Origin: Acidobacteriota bacterium
Lineage (GTDB): Bacteria > Acidobacteriota > UBA6911
Assembly (NCBI GenBank): GCA_012719355.1
Contig: JAAYAM010000161.1
Coordinates: 1-41,047, forward strand
Length of the DNA: 41,047 nucleotides
Reading direction: 5' to 3'
The notes below the pieces were generated by a model. The model worked only from the letters and a program-made list of their open reading frames with translations. It made no database searches and was not told where the DNA came from. Below, in pieces: positions 7,525 to 16,790 of the stretch; the stretch's first letter is position 1; every line of letters starts with the position of its first letter. The translations under genes were made by a program, and so were the position numbers.

Positions 7525-10506
7525 CTAGTCCGGTTTTAAGATGATGCCTTTGTTTCTGTGTCCGTCGACTTTCGCCACCACGGGCCTGTCAAGCCGTATA
7601 TGACGCACGAAACGCTTCTCTTCTTTCGCAGGCCGGGTGCGGAGCCACTCCCAGTCGACGAACCCGTCCTGAGTCATCGAATTCACCGTGAAGTAACTTA
7701 CGCGAAACGAGGTGATGTTGTGGAAGAAGTGAGAACCCTGCGAGGGATCGACTTCCATGTCTTTGAATCCCGCTTCGACGATGACTTTTGCACCGGAAAT
7801 CTGGTCCCATCTGACCGGAATTCCCAGCCAGGGATCGAGGGAGCCCCAGCGGCCCACACCAATCAGCAGATACGGGCGGCGTTCGGAGACCAGCCGCTCG
7901 TTAAACTTCATCACTTCATATGCGGCCTCATGACTCTTGGCCCGGTCGAATTTGTCCACATCGACCACTACGACATCGTAGATGTCGTCCGAGATGCCAT
8001 GTCCCAGCACCTGGGTGCTCTTGCAGATGAGCCTGCCGGCGGGGACTTCCTCCACTTCCAGCGGATCCGATTCCTTGTTCAGGCCCATGGGGCGCAGCTG
8101 GAGCAGGGCAAATTCCGCGGGTTCTCCAGGAGGGACCGACATGTTGACTGCGAACTCCATCTCCACCGGGGCGCCCATCCCCCAGCTCCCCATATCCATC
8201 AGGAGTTCGAGTATCTGAGGAAGCGGAAAAATCTTCTGCCTGAGTATCGGAGCGAACGTGACGATCCGGACACCTGAACGCGAAATCCCGTCATAGAGCG
8301 CATCGTTTTCCGCGGAGTAGGTCGATGCCACGTGTCTGAGGGTCCCATCCTCTTCCGCTTCACCCAGTCCGAAGCTTCTGACCATCATGTCGCTCGTCTC
8401 ACCGGAACCGGCCGGTGGCGCCGTCAGATCGAGGGCAAAGAACTGGTTCTGGTTGTTCTGCAGCGTTTCAGCGGTGGAGAAGAACTGCAGGAGATGGTTC
8501 GGATATTTAGGGCAGAACCGCACCGTCACTCCCCCGTCGACTATGGTTTTCCCAAGCCCCAGGGCAACCGAAACAATGCCGTCGCGAGGCTTCTGCGGCG
8601 GGATAGGGTAGAAGTTGTATGATTTCGCGACGCCCGAGAAATCGGGATAGAACCGCGTGCCATGCTGTGCTCCGCATATCCTCTGTACGATCACCGACAT
8701 CTTCTCTTCCTCGAGACGATAGTCGGTGATCCTGAAGTAGTGCTTCGCCGGCTGATAAAAGGTCGATGCGTACACCCTCTTGATCGTGGTCACGAGCTGA
8801 CCGAGCCGCACGAACGGATCGGGATGATTGTTGGGAATCATGTAAGTCTCGTAGACACCGGCGAAGGGATGATATTGCGAATCCTCCAGCATGCTCGAGG
8901 AACGGACCGCCAGCGGCTGCCTTATCAGGTGTACGAACGAAGCAAGATCGCCTAGAAACTCCTCCGGAAACAGGCCGGTTTCCAGAAATCTTCTGGTGAT
9001 TTCAACGTCGTCGTCGCATTCGAGCGCGAACTTGCGCAGGTTGTTGCGGTCGAGGAACAGGTCAAACAGGTCGGTTCCAAGTACGACTGCGGGCGGGACC
9101 GAAATCTGGACGCCTTCGAACTGACGACGGACGTCGTAGTCGTTGATCAGTGTATTGACGAAGCCGAGTCCGCGCGCCTTGCCGCCAAGCGAACCGCCGC
9201 CGATGCGCGCAAAGCTGGTCTCCGGATTGAAGGTGTCCTTGCTGAACTCCGTGATGAGGCCTTGCTGCTGCAGACGCGTGTACGCGCCCAGCGCCGCAAT
9301 CAGATCCTTCCGGAGTCCTTCGACCGATCCAAAATCCGACACCTTGCGCGGCCTGACCTTATGGGCCAGCCAGAACTCGGTTCGCGCCTTCAGCCAGTTC
9401 GAGAAGTGGTTGCGCTCCGAATGGAAGAGAATGCTTTCGTCGGGAACGTACGCCAGCTGCTCACGAAGAGTCTTCAAGTCTGAAGCCCGGGCCACTTCAT
9501 GGCCGTCGGGGGTGCGGAAGATGAAGTCGCCGAAACTGAAGTATTCGGTCATGAACTGTCGCAACTGCAGTGCGGGATTGGGCGTATCTTTCGTCATGAA
9601 CGAAACGTTCAGGGCTCGCGCCTTCTGCTCGTAGTCGGACGTCAGGGATTGCAGCAGAACCGGCATTTCCGGGTGCCTGCTCCGGACAGCCTTGGCGAAC
9701 TTGATGCCGGCACCGTGATCGGGCCTGCCATCGACCGGGAAATCAATATCGGAGATGACCCCGAGTATGTTCTCCTCGTACATCTTGAAATAATCCCATG
9801 CCTCTTCGTACGTCTGGCACAGCAGGATCTTCGGCCGGGCGACCGTCCTGAGGAGTTTATGCGAAAGATTCAGCCCCTCGGAAAGGAGCCGCTGCGACTG
9901 ATTGAGAAGCTCCGTATAAAGGACCGGCAGGAGTGAGGAATAGTAATGAATATTGTCTTCGATGAAAAGGATCGACTGGACACCCACGAGCCGCGTGTCA
10001 TGGTCGACGTTCATACGGTCTTCGAGGTGCTTGATGATGCTGACTATGAGCCTGTAATCGCCCTGCCAGACAAACACGCGGTCGAATGCCGGCGTGTAGT
10101 TGTGGGCCCTGAGATCCTTCAGTTCCCTGCTGTCGTAGGCGAGAAGGACGATCGGGATCTGCACACCCGCTTCTCTCGCCTTCTCCGCGAGCCGCGTGGC
10201 GGTCATATCTTCGACATGGAGCGTTGTCAAGATCAGGTCGAAGCGCCTTTCCTCCTTTGCGAGTACAATGGCCTCCTTGCCGCTCGAGACGCGTGTAAGG
10301 TCCGGCGAATGACTCAGGTTCAGATGCTGGTATTCGTTGCTGATCAGTTCATCGAAACGTCCATCCTCTTCGAAGAGGTAGAGATCGTACAGGCTGGAGA
10401 CAAGAAGGACATCCCGGATTCTGTGGCGCATCAGGTTCTGGAAGCCCTGAAAGCGCTTTCCATATCCGTGCTCGATCCAGAGGGGATCCAGGCGTTTTTC
10501 AGTCAT
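7525..10506 (-). CDS. Receiver-like domains fused to a PEP synthase/PPDK-type ATP-binding domain
   Basis: The 993-residue protein starts with a receiver-like fold lacking clear phospho-sites (about 30-165). A second receiver (about 176-325) has the acidic pair Glu183-Asp184, candidate acceptors Asp253/Asp255 and Lys306. From about 435 to 770 it carries a PPDK/PEP-synthase N-terminal domain, with GGGSLGGKARGL (436-447), LAVRSSSMLED (532-542), FAGVYET and the closing LLQLRP motif. The swivelling phosphohistidine and PEP/pyruvate barrel domains are absent. Instead there is a conserved-looking C-terminal region (GVGRWGSLDPWLG). It may be a signal-controlled kinase or ATP-dependent switch rather than a metabolic dikinase; this is inference. 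A GTG at 10551 would extend it by 15 residues but through a terminator hairpin, so the ATG at 10506 is preferred despite a weak ribosome site. It heads the operon with a zinc ribbon, GDH and radical SAM. Confidence 0.85.
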   Translation of the reverse strand: MTEKRLDPLWIEHGYGKRFQGFQNLMRHRIRDVLLVSSLYDLYLFEEDGRFDELISNEYQHLNLSHSPDLTRVSSGKEAIVLAKEERRFDLILTTLHVEDMTATRLAEKAREAGVQIPIVLLAYDSRELKDLRAHNYTPAFDRVFVWQGDYRLIVSIIKHLEDRMNVDHDTRLVGVQSILFIEDNIHYYSSLLPVLYTELLNQSQRLLSEGLNLSHKLLRTVARPKILLCQTYEEAWDYFKMYEENILGVISDIDFPVDGRPDHGAGIKFAKAVRSRHPEMPVLLQSLTSDYEQKARALNVSFMTKDTPNPALQLRQFMTEYFSFGDFIFRTPDGHEVARASDLKTLREQLAYVPDESILFHSERNHFSNWLKARTEFWLAHKVRPRKVSDFGSVEGLRKDLIAALGAYTRLQQQGLITEFSKDTFNPETSFARIGGGSLGGKARGLGFVNTLINDYDVRRQFEGVQISVPPAVVLGTDLFDLFLDRNNLRKFALECDDDVEITRRFLETGLFPEEFLGDLASFVHLIRQPLAVRSSSMLEDSQYHPFAGVYETYMIPNNHPDPFVRLGQLVTTIKRVYASTFYQPAKHYFRITDYRLEEEKMSVIVQRICGAQHGTRFYPDFSGVAKSYNFYPIPPQKPRDGIVSVALGLGKTIVDGGVTVRFCPKYPNHLLQFFSTAETLQNNQNQFFALDLTAPPAGSGETSDMMVRSFGLGEAEEDGTLRHVASTYSAENDALYDGISRSGVRIVTFAPILRQKIFPLPQILELLMDMGSWGMGAPVEMEFAVNMSVPPGEPAEFALLQLRPMGLNKESDPLEVEEVPAGRLICKSTQVLGHGISDDIYDVVVVDVDKFDRAKSHEAAYEVMKFNERLVSERRPYLLIGVGRWGSLDPWLGIPVRWDQISGAKVIVEAGFKDMEVDPSQGSHFFHNITSFRVSYFTVNSMTQDGFVDWEWLRTRPAKEEKRFVRHIRLDRPVVAKVDGHRNKGIILKPD

Positions 10507-10520
10507 GGCATCCAAGTATA

Positions 10521-10561
10521 AAACAAAAGCCACGAATTGCACGAGCGGCACCTTCGTGGCC
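10521..10561 (-). terminator. Intrinsic terminator after the upstream gdhA
   Basis: Read on the minus strand, an 8-bp perfect stem (GCCACGAA pairing with TTCGTGGC, plus strand 10529-10536 and 10553-10560) is followed by TTTTGTTTTA. This is a classical rho-independent terminator between gdhA and the receiver/dikinase gene. It separates the two transcription units and argues against the longer start of the downstream gene. Confidence 0.75.
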
Positions 10562-10590
10562 TTTGTCTGATCAGATCGCGGAGGTGACCC

Positions 10591-11955
<1,365 letters not shown>

Positions 11956-12207
11956 TTAACTCCTTTTGCTCACTCAGTAGATAGCTGCTCAACCGCTTAT
12001 GCGCACAGTTCTGCTGCCGCAGTTTAAAACAGCGCTATGCAAGAATCCCCGAATTTGAACGGAGTCTGCTGCGTCAAGTCGAGGCTACTGCTGCCGGTGC
12101 CGCCTGTCCATCTCGGTTCCGGCGGAAATGGAGAATAACACACGACGGCGAAAATTACTTTCAGAAAGAAGGAAAATTCTGCGTAAAACTTATGCCTTCG
12201 GAGTCAT

Positions 12208-12930
12208 CTATTGCTCAGACGTTACCGCCTGGACCGGCTGCTCGTCGCTCCACAAATCGGTGACGCGGCGCGCGCCCAGGTAGCGCACTGCGTACCAGAG
12301 CTTGTTCAGGTCGCTGACGATCACGCGCTTGGCTTTGAGGGCTGCGTGGAGAAACTTGTTGTCGCCGACGTAAATGCCTACGTGCGTGGGCTGAGTCCCT
12401 CCCGAGGAAAAGAAGACCAGATCGCCAGCTTCGAGCGCGTGACGGTCCACCTTCTCTCCATGCCGGAACTGCTCCCGAGAGGACCGCGGGACATCGATGT
12501 TGAACTTGGAAAAGAGCGTTTTCACCAGGCCGGAACAGTCGAAGCCGCTCTTGGACGAAGTACCGCTGAGCCGGTAGCGCACGCCCAGGAACTGGAATCC
12601 GGCCTCCACCAGCTGGTAGCGCATCGGATGCGTGTTGGACGCCTTGACATTCTTTTCCGGGGACGAGGCTTGCGGGAGCGCCGCCAGCGGCAGCGGAATC
12701 GACAACACCTGCCCTATGGTGATTCTGTCGCTCCCAGGACGATTGAAGGAAAGAAGGAGCTCAGGAGTCGTGTTGTAAGCACGGGCTATCCTGCTGAGAT
12801 TGTCGCCCCCCCGTTGGACGACGTACGTACTCGAGGATGAGCCGGTCGAAATCTGCGAATCACCTGAAACGCAAAAAGAAGTTATGATGAGTGCTGAGCA
12901 GAGGAGTACAGCGTAGGATTTTCCCTTCAT
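12208..12930 (-). CDS. LysM plus NlpC/P60 peptidoglycan endopeptidase
   Basis: The 240-residue protein is exported: MKGK is followed by a hydrophobic segment (residues 5-20). A LysM peptidoglycan-binding module (about 35-80, YVVQRGGDNLSRIARAYN) leads to a C-terminal NlpC/P60 cysteine peptidase. Cys132 in FDCSGL, His183 in PTHVG and His195 in FLHA form the catalytic set that cuts between D-Glu and the diamino acid of stem peptides. An in-frame ATG 48 bases upstream gives a hydrophilic extension before the signal peptide; the ATG at 12930, with AGGACC upstream, is preferred. Cys20 follows Ser-Phe, a poor lipobox, so a lipoprotein is unlikely. It is likely a cell-wall remodelling hydrolase and appears monocistronic. 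The 400 bases upstream to 13330 contain only the repeat element. Confidence 0.92.
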   Translation of the reverse strand: MKGKSYAVLLCSALIITSFCVSGDSQISTGSSSSTYVVQRGGDNLSRIARAYNTTPELLLSFNRPGSDRITIGQVLSIPLPLAALPQASSPEKNVKASNTHPMRYQLVEAGFQFLGVRYRLSGTSSKSGFDCSGLVKTLFSKFNIDVPRSSREQFRHGEKVDRHALEAGDLVFFSSGGTQPTHVGIYVGDNKFLHAALKAKRVIVSDLNKLWYAVRYLGARRVTDLWSDEQPVQAVTSEQ

Positions 12931-13066
12931 AATCGGTCCTGGTTCCTGTTTTCTGCTTGACGCGTTTGAGCTGCTCAATGCACCTGCCTGCGCTATTCAG
13001 TCATTGAGCATGGTCAGTCATGATATAGATTTTCGCCTGAAAGACAACTGAATTCTGGGGGAATGA

Positions 13067-13288
13067 CCAATCGGTTCGGTCGTCCCTATCGGGACCTGAT
13101 TCATAGGTTGATGCGTGATCCCGGCACTTCCGTGCCGGGCTATTCTCATCTCGTCCCGCCGCCGTGGTCTGCGAGACGCACCGGATATCACGGGCCCACG
13201 CGTCCCGTCATAGGCACGGAAGCGGAAGTGCCGGGATCAATAGGAACGAAGAAATAGTCAAGTCCCATCGGGACGACCGATCAATTGG
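13067..13288. repeat. Long imperfect inverted repeat, REP/REPIN- or MITE-like element
   Basis: The left arm (13067-13138) and right arm (13213-13288) are inverted copies about 72-76 bases long with small indels, bounded by CCAA and TTGG. Each arm contains the same blocks: CGGTCGTCCC...GGGAC at the outer side and GATCCCGGCACTTCC near the centre. The blocks themselves fold: GTCCC-TATC-GGGAC (13082-13095) and an 8-bp CCCGGCAC/GTGCCGGG hairpin (13120-13139). A further partial copy of the outer block, CGGTCGTCCTCCGGG, lies at 13306-13320. The element has no coding capacity and fills the gap between two convergent-to-tandem minus-strand genes. Its design resembles palindromic elements mobilised by REP-associated tyrosine transposases; no transposase is in the window. 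Confidence 0.75.
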
Positions 13289-13330
13289 ACGGGTTGGGCT
13301 TCCTCGGTCGTCCTCCGGGCACGGCACACG

Positions 13331-13780
13331 CTAAACGAGCGGGAGAGACATGAAAACCGTGGCCATCGGTTCGCCGAGCACATTAAACGAAACCTGTCCT
13401 CTTTCATGGAACCCGCACGCCCGGTAAAACCCCACGGCTCGAGGTGAGGAGTAGACAAACATATCGCGGAAAAGAATGTCCGGGACCATCGTCCGGAGAT
13501 GCTCCACAAGCGCCCTGCCTGTTCCCCTGCGCTGGTGCCGAGGCCGCACGCACAGGAGACGGATCTCGTTCAGGTCAAGACCTGCGACTCCTTCAATCTC
13601 TTCTTCCGATTCAAAAACCGTCACATAAAACAGACGCGCACGCTCGTGCATACTCTCGGGACTCTCGCTACCGCAGAGCTTTTGCCGCAGGCCGTGGGAG
13701 ATCGACGAGTCCTTCGCCACGCATTCGCGGATCAGCTCGCAACACGACGATGCGTCCTGGGACCGGAACTGTCGTATCAT
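13331..13780 (-). CDS. GNAT-family N-acetyltransferase
   Basis: The 149-residue protein has the length and layout of a single-domain GNAT acetyltransferase. The acetyl-CoA pyrophosphate loop is visible as VRPRHQRRGTGRAL (Q/R-x-x-G-x-G/A motif), preceded by the beta strand LNEIRLLCV. The C-terminal half contains YSSPRAVGFYRACGF, the usual motif B region ending in GF. The substrate cannot be deduced; relatives include amino-acid, peptide and small-molecule acetyltransferases. It lies divergently to the TlpA-like gene, and its stop is beside the inverted-repeat element. The ribosome site before the ATG at 13780 is poor. Confidence 0.85.
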   Translation of the reverse strand: MIRQFRSQDASSCCELIRECVAKDSSISHGLRQKLCGSESPESMHERARLFYVTVFESEEEIEGVAGLDLNEIRLLCVRPRHQRRGTGRALVEHLRTMVPDILFRDMFVYSSPRAVGFYRACGFHERGQVSFNVLGEPMATVFMSLPLV

Positions 13781-13833
13781 ATGACAAGTCTATCGCAGCT
13801 CTTTCGCCCCTTCGAGTCTCCATCTCTTCGGGT

Positions 13834-13839
13834 TATAAT
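13834..13839 (+). promoter_or_regulatory. -10 box of the tlpA-like gene promoter
   Basis: TATAAT at 13834-13839, in GGTTATAATCCC, lies 38 bases before the ATG at 13878 in the divergent gap with the GNAT gene. The hexamer at 17-base spacing is TTCGAG (13811-13816), a partial -35 match. Confidence 0.45.
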
Positions 13840-13877
13840 CCCGTTTCGCGGCTTGCGACCTGAGGAGGTTCCTTTTA

Positions 13878-14393
13878 ATGAAGGCACGAACAGTTCTGGC
13901 GGCATTCCTTTCCCTTACGGCGCTGCTGCTTACCAGCTGCACGCGTCCGGACCAGCGCAGGGAAATGGAAATTCTGGAAATCGGACGTCCGGCTCCATCT
14001 TTCAAGCTACCGGACTTGAACGGTAAGCAGATCTCCCTCAACGATTACAAGGGCAAGCTCGTGATGCTCGACTTCTGGGCCACATGGTGCGGGCCTTGCC
14101 GTATGACCATGCCCGTAATGGAGAACCTTCAAAAGGAATACCCAAACGACATGGTCCTCCTCGCGATCAACCTGCAGGAGAAGGATGGCGTAGTCCGCGA
14201 ATACGTGCAGCAGCAGAACATCAATTCCATGGTTCTTCTGGATAGAGATGGATCGACAGGGCAGGCTTACGGTACCAGTTCGATCCCGATGCATGTGCTG
14301 ATCGACAAATCCGGTATCGTCCGCCACGTCCAGCTCGGATACAATCCCAGAATGGCCGCGCAACTCCGTTCGGAGATCGAGAAGCTGAAGTAG
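13878..14393 (+). CDS. Thioredoxin-like lipoprotein, TlpA/ResA type
   Basis: The 171-residue protein has a lipoprotein signal (LTSC, lipid-carrying Cys21) and a redoxin/thioredoxin domain with the active site WCGPC (Cys71 and Cys74). The motif SSIPMHVLID supplies the cis-proline opposite the active site. It should be membrane-anchored on the outer face of the cytoplasmic membrane and reduce disulfides, for example during cytochrome c maturation or in repair of exported proteins; no c-type cytochrome or Ccm gene is nearby, so the client is unknown. The ribosome site is GAGGAGG with a 10-base spacer. It converges with the glycoside-hydrolase-like gene, 14 bases between stops. Confidence 0.93.
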   Translation: MKARTVLAAFLSLTALLLTSCTRPDQRREMEILEIGRPAPSFKLPDLNGKQISLNDYKGKLVMLDFWATWCGPCRMTMPVMENLQKEYPNDMVLLAINLQEKDGVVREYVQQQNINSMVLLDRDGSTGQAYGTSSIPMHVLIDKSGIVRHVQLGYNPRMAAQLRSEIEKLK

Positions 14394-14407
14394 CGGCGCC
14401 TGGGTCC

Positions 14408-15295
14408 TCAGTCACCGTAGCGTCTGATCATGGCTGCGCAGAAATCAGCGTACTGCTCGATGTTCCTTGGAGGGCTCGTGTGGTGCGGGAGGATGCCGGA
14501 CGTTTCAGGGGTAAAACAGAACGTCAGGGTGACGGTGAAATCGTCGAGGAGCCGCATCTGCCGATCGAACCAGGCCATTGCATTCGGACGCCGGCTGTCT
14601 GCCCAGCTCAGGCCGGTGCGCAGGTATTTAACACCAAGCTTCTTCAGCCACGACACAGCCTGTTCGATTCGGTGATCTTCAAAATGGAACCACTGGCAGA
14701 TTCCTAGAGCGGGAGCATACTCGGCAAAACGCCGCAGAGCGATCTTGGGCTCATTCTCTTCCCGCACGAGTCCCATATAGAAATGCCGGTAGTACGACGA
14801 TCCTTCGGCTTCCCGGTGCCTGGTTGTTGCGGGCCAGGTGCGGGGAAGATCGAAGAGGCTGTACCAGTGAATCCGTCGGGATCGACCTATGAGCAGTTCC
14901 GCGCTCCTGCGCAGTCCGAAATCCTGCACCTCTTCGGCGCCAAAGCTCGAGGCGCCGACTTCAGAGATCCACACCGGGAGCGCGGTTACTGCTTGTATTT
15001 CCTGGAGCTTGCGTGGCCACTCGTGGATCGACCAATGGTTCCAGTCGAGCGGAAAACCGTGAACGGCGACCACCTGAACGTGCTCCAGAACGCCCTTGCC
15101 GCTCATATTGGCGATGAAGTCCGGATCTATGGGAGAAATCCCTCCAAGTACGCGCACAACCCGGCTGTTTTCTGCCGCCACGGCATCCGCCGCACATTTG
15201 ACCATGCCGGCATAGATGCTCCAATCCGAATCGATCTGGAAGTCCCAGTGTGACATGTTATTAGGTTCGTTCCAGAACATCACCGCTTCGATCAT
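14408..15295 (-). CDS. Glycoside hydrolase clan-A-like protein with apparently permuted barrel
   Basis: The 295-residue protein starts with MIEAVMFWNEPNN, so the acid/base Glu of clan GH-A (NEP motif, Glu10) lies at the extreme N-terminus. The nucleophile candidate is Glu112 in WISEVGAS. In ordinary clan-A barrels NEP comes after three strand-helix units. Here the segment that looks like those units (ICQWFHFED, LGVKYLRTGLSWAD, VTLTFCFTPETSG, HHTSPP, YADFCAAMIRRYG) comes at the C-terminus instead, suggesting a circular permutation. Annotation as a beta-xylosidase-like protein is possible, but the substrate is unknown. The ATG at 15295 overlaps the methyltransferase stop (ATGA). A longer in-frame start would read 48 residues through the methyltransferase gene and is rejected. 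No signal peptide is seen, so it is probably cytoplasmic. Confidence 0.8.
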   Translation of the reverse strand: MIEAVMFWNEPNNMSHWDFQIDSDWSIYAGMVKCAADAVAAENSRVVRVLGGISPIDPDFIANMSGKGVLEHVQVVAVHGFPLDWNHWSIHEWPRKLQEIQAVTALPVWISEVGASSFGAEEVQDFGLRRSAELLIGRSRRIHWYSLFDLPRTWPATTRHREAEGSSYYRHFYMGLVREENEPKIALRRFAEYAPALGICQWFHFEDHRIEQAVSWLKKLGVKYLRTGLSWADSRRPNAMAWFDRQMRLLDDFTVTLTFCFTPETSGILPHHTSPPRNIEQYADFCAAMIRRYGD

Positions 15296-16053
15296 TCCGC
15301 GCTCCTGAAGGGATATGGCAACACTGGTTTGCTTCCGGGGGCCTTCCGGCAGACATAAATGTCCTTTTCCACGTGGGCGAGAATCTCGAATGATGCAGAG
15401 CGAAGGAGGGCTTCGACGCACGACCTGTTTGGAATCCACCAGTTTGTCGGGTCGTGCGAATAGGACTTCTCGACAAAAAACATCCGCGGGAACCCGGCAC
15501 GTTCGAAAACCGCTTCCTCAGCGAAAGGATAGTCATCGTGGAGCACCTCAATTTGGATGCTGCCGCGCTGCAGCGACTGGAATACCAGCATGTCTTTCAC
15601 GACGTGCTCACGTAGGAGGTCCAGTGCAAGCAGGGGATACCGGAGGTGATAGAACACGCCAAGAAACAGAATCAGGTCGAATTTCTCCTTCAGCCTCTGT
15701 ACTTCGTAGACTGAAAGACGGCGGAAATCGATCGAGACGCCGCACACCTCGGATGCGAAGCGTGCCTGTGCCAGGTAGGCCGGATCAGGATCGATCCCGA
15801 CCACGCGGTCGGCACCACGCCGCTTCATCTCGATCGAGTAGAATCCGGCGTTGCATCCCACGTCGAGCACCGATTTGCCGCTCAGATCCTTGGGAATGAC
15901 GTGCGAGAACGCCTTCCATTTCACAGCCGGATAGTCTCCCAGAAAATGGTCGGGGGCCGTCTCGACTCCTTCCAGGTTCATGTTGTGGAACCAGTCACCG
16001 AGTTCCCTGACCCTTGCACGAATCATCTCCTGCGTGAATCCATGGCTGGACAT
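15292..16053 (-). CDS. SAM-dependent methyltransferase, Rta_06860-like family
   Basis: The 253-residue protein is a class I methyltransferase. Motif I reads LDVGCNAG (about 63-70), followed by an acidic residue in VVGIDPD at the end of strand 2. The N-terminal GDWFHNMNLEGVETAPDHF block resembles CmoB-like enzymes and the TIGR04290 family (family number from memory), found with glycan-type genes. The ATG at 16053, with GAGG upstream, gives the family-like N-terminus; an upstream in-frame ATG adds 55 residues rich in Pro/Cys and is rejected. Its stop overlaps the next gene by four bases (ATGA), so the two products are made together. The substrate is unknown; the glycosidase-like partner suggests a sugar-containing molecule. 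Confidence 0.88.
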   Translation of the reverse strand: MSSHGFTQEMIRARVRELGDWFHNMNLEGVETAPDHFLGDYPAVKWKAFSHVIPKDLSGKSVLDVGCNAGFYSIEMKRRGADRVVGIDPDPAYLAQARFASEVCGVSIDFRRLSVYEVQRLKEKFDLILFLGVFYHLRYPLLALDLLREHVVKDMLVFQSLQRGSIQIEVLHDDYPFAEEAVFERAGFPRMFFVEKSYSHDPTNWWIPNRSCVEALLRSASFEILAHVEKDIYVCRKAPGSKPVLPYPFRSAE

Positions 16054-16226
16054 GAAAAACCTCGTTCGACTGTACTGGCGAAGACAATCTCTTGATTTCG
16101 CTTCCCACAAATTGTGGTGTTCGGACGGGGAAGCCGGGGGACAGGTAATTCGACCTGAAAAATAGCAGAATGGAGAATGACGGTCAATGAGAGGCTCCCA
16201 TGAGGTGGGGCTCCGCAAATTGGATG

Positions 16227-16235
16227 GTGTATAAT
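16227..16235 (+). promoter_or_regulatory. Putative trmL promoter (GTGTATAAT)
   Basis: GTGTATAAT with a perfect -10 hexamer (16230-16235) lies 29 bases before the TTG start of trmL, in the divergent gap with the methyltransferase gene. No -35 match is visible at 16-18 base spacing. The same 9-mer recurs at 33074 and 34728. Confidence 0.5.
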
Positions 16236-16264
16236 GCGCAATTCGAGTCTAACCGGGGAGTAAC

Positions 16265-16783
16265 TTGATTCACGTCGCACTGGTCAAACCGGAAATCCCT
16301 CCGAACACGGGAAACATCGCGCGGCTGTGCGCTGCAAACGGAATTCCACTGCACCTCGTCGGAAGGCTTGGATTCCGCATCGACGACCGTTCCGTGCGAC
16401 GGGCCGGGCTCGACTATTGGCCCTATGTCGACCTGCATCAGGAACGGGATCTCGAAGAACTGAGGGCCAGGCTCCCGAACTCCAGATTCCTCTACTTTAG
16501 TGTGCATGCTGAGCTGCTGTACACGGGCGTGGCGTACAGACCCGGCGACTGCCTGGTATTCGGCTCCGAATCCAGGGGGCTTGATCCGGATCTTCTGCAG
16601 CGCAACCGGGACCAGACGGTTAGAATCCCGATAAGTTCCGTTCATGTCCGAAGTCTCAACCTTTCGTCGGCGGCGGCAATAGCGATATATGAAGCATTGC
16701 GACAGCTGAGATATAATTGCCCTGATACTCCCCGCATCACGGATGCAGTCTTCGCCCCCGGAAGTCTGGACGACAAAAGGTAG
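16265..16783 (+). CDS. trmL: tRNA (cytidine/uridine-2'-O-)-methyltransferase TrmL, SPOUT family
   Basis: The 172-residue protein matches TrmL, the small SPOUT methyltransferase that adds a 2'-O-methyl group to the wobble base (position 34) of tRNA-Leu species. The N-terminal VKPEIPPNTGNIARLCAAN block, the FGSESRGL loop and the C-terminal VRSLNLSSAAAIAIYEALR helix, which forms part of the trefoil-knot SAM site, are diagnostic. The start is TTG at 16265 with GGGGAG 5 bases upstream; no better start exists. Seven bases separate its stop from the chosen start of the VTT membrane protein, so the two likely share a transcript. Confidence 0.92.
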   Translation: MIHVALVKPEIPPNTGNIARLCAANGIPLHLVGRLGFRIDDRSVRRAGLDYWPYVDLHQERDLEELRARLPNSRFLYFSVHAELLYTGVAYRPGDCLVFGSESRGLDPDLLQRNRDQTVRIPISSVHVRSLNLSSAAAIAIYEALRQLRYNCPDTPRITDAVFAPGSLDDKR

Positions 16784-16790
16784 TCTCGGG

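Noticed and set aside
10507-10551. GTG start adding 15 residues to the receiver/dikinase protein
   Set aside because: The extension is encoded by the arm, loop and T-run of the terminator hairpin after gdhA, which explains the open frame better.
13021-13330. Small plus-strand frame at 13063-13257 as a gene
   Set aside because: It is encoded wholly by the inverted-repeat element and has no ribosome site or family.
15296-15439. 48-residue N-terminal extension of the glycoside hydrolase
   Set aside because: It runs inside the methyltransferase gene in another frame, has no ribosome site and looks Pro/Arg-rich, while ATGA overlap at 15292-15295 gives a natural start. It also does not supply the missing barrel strands.
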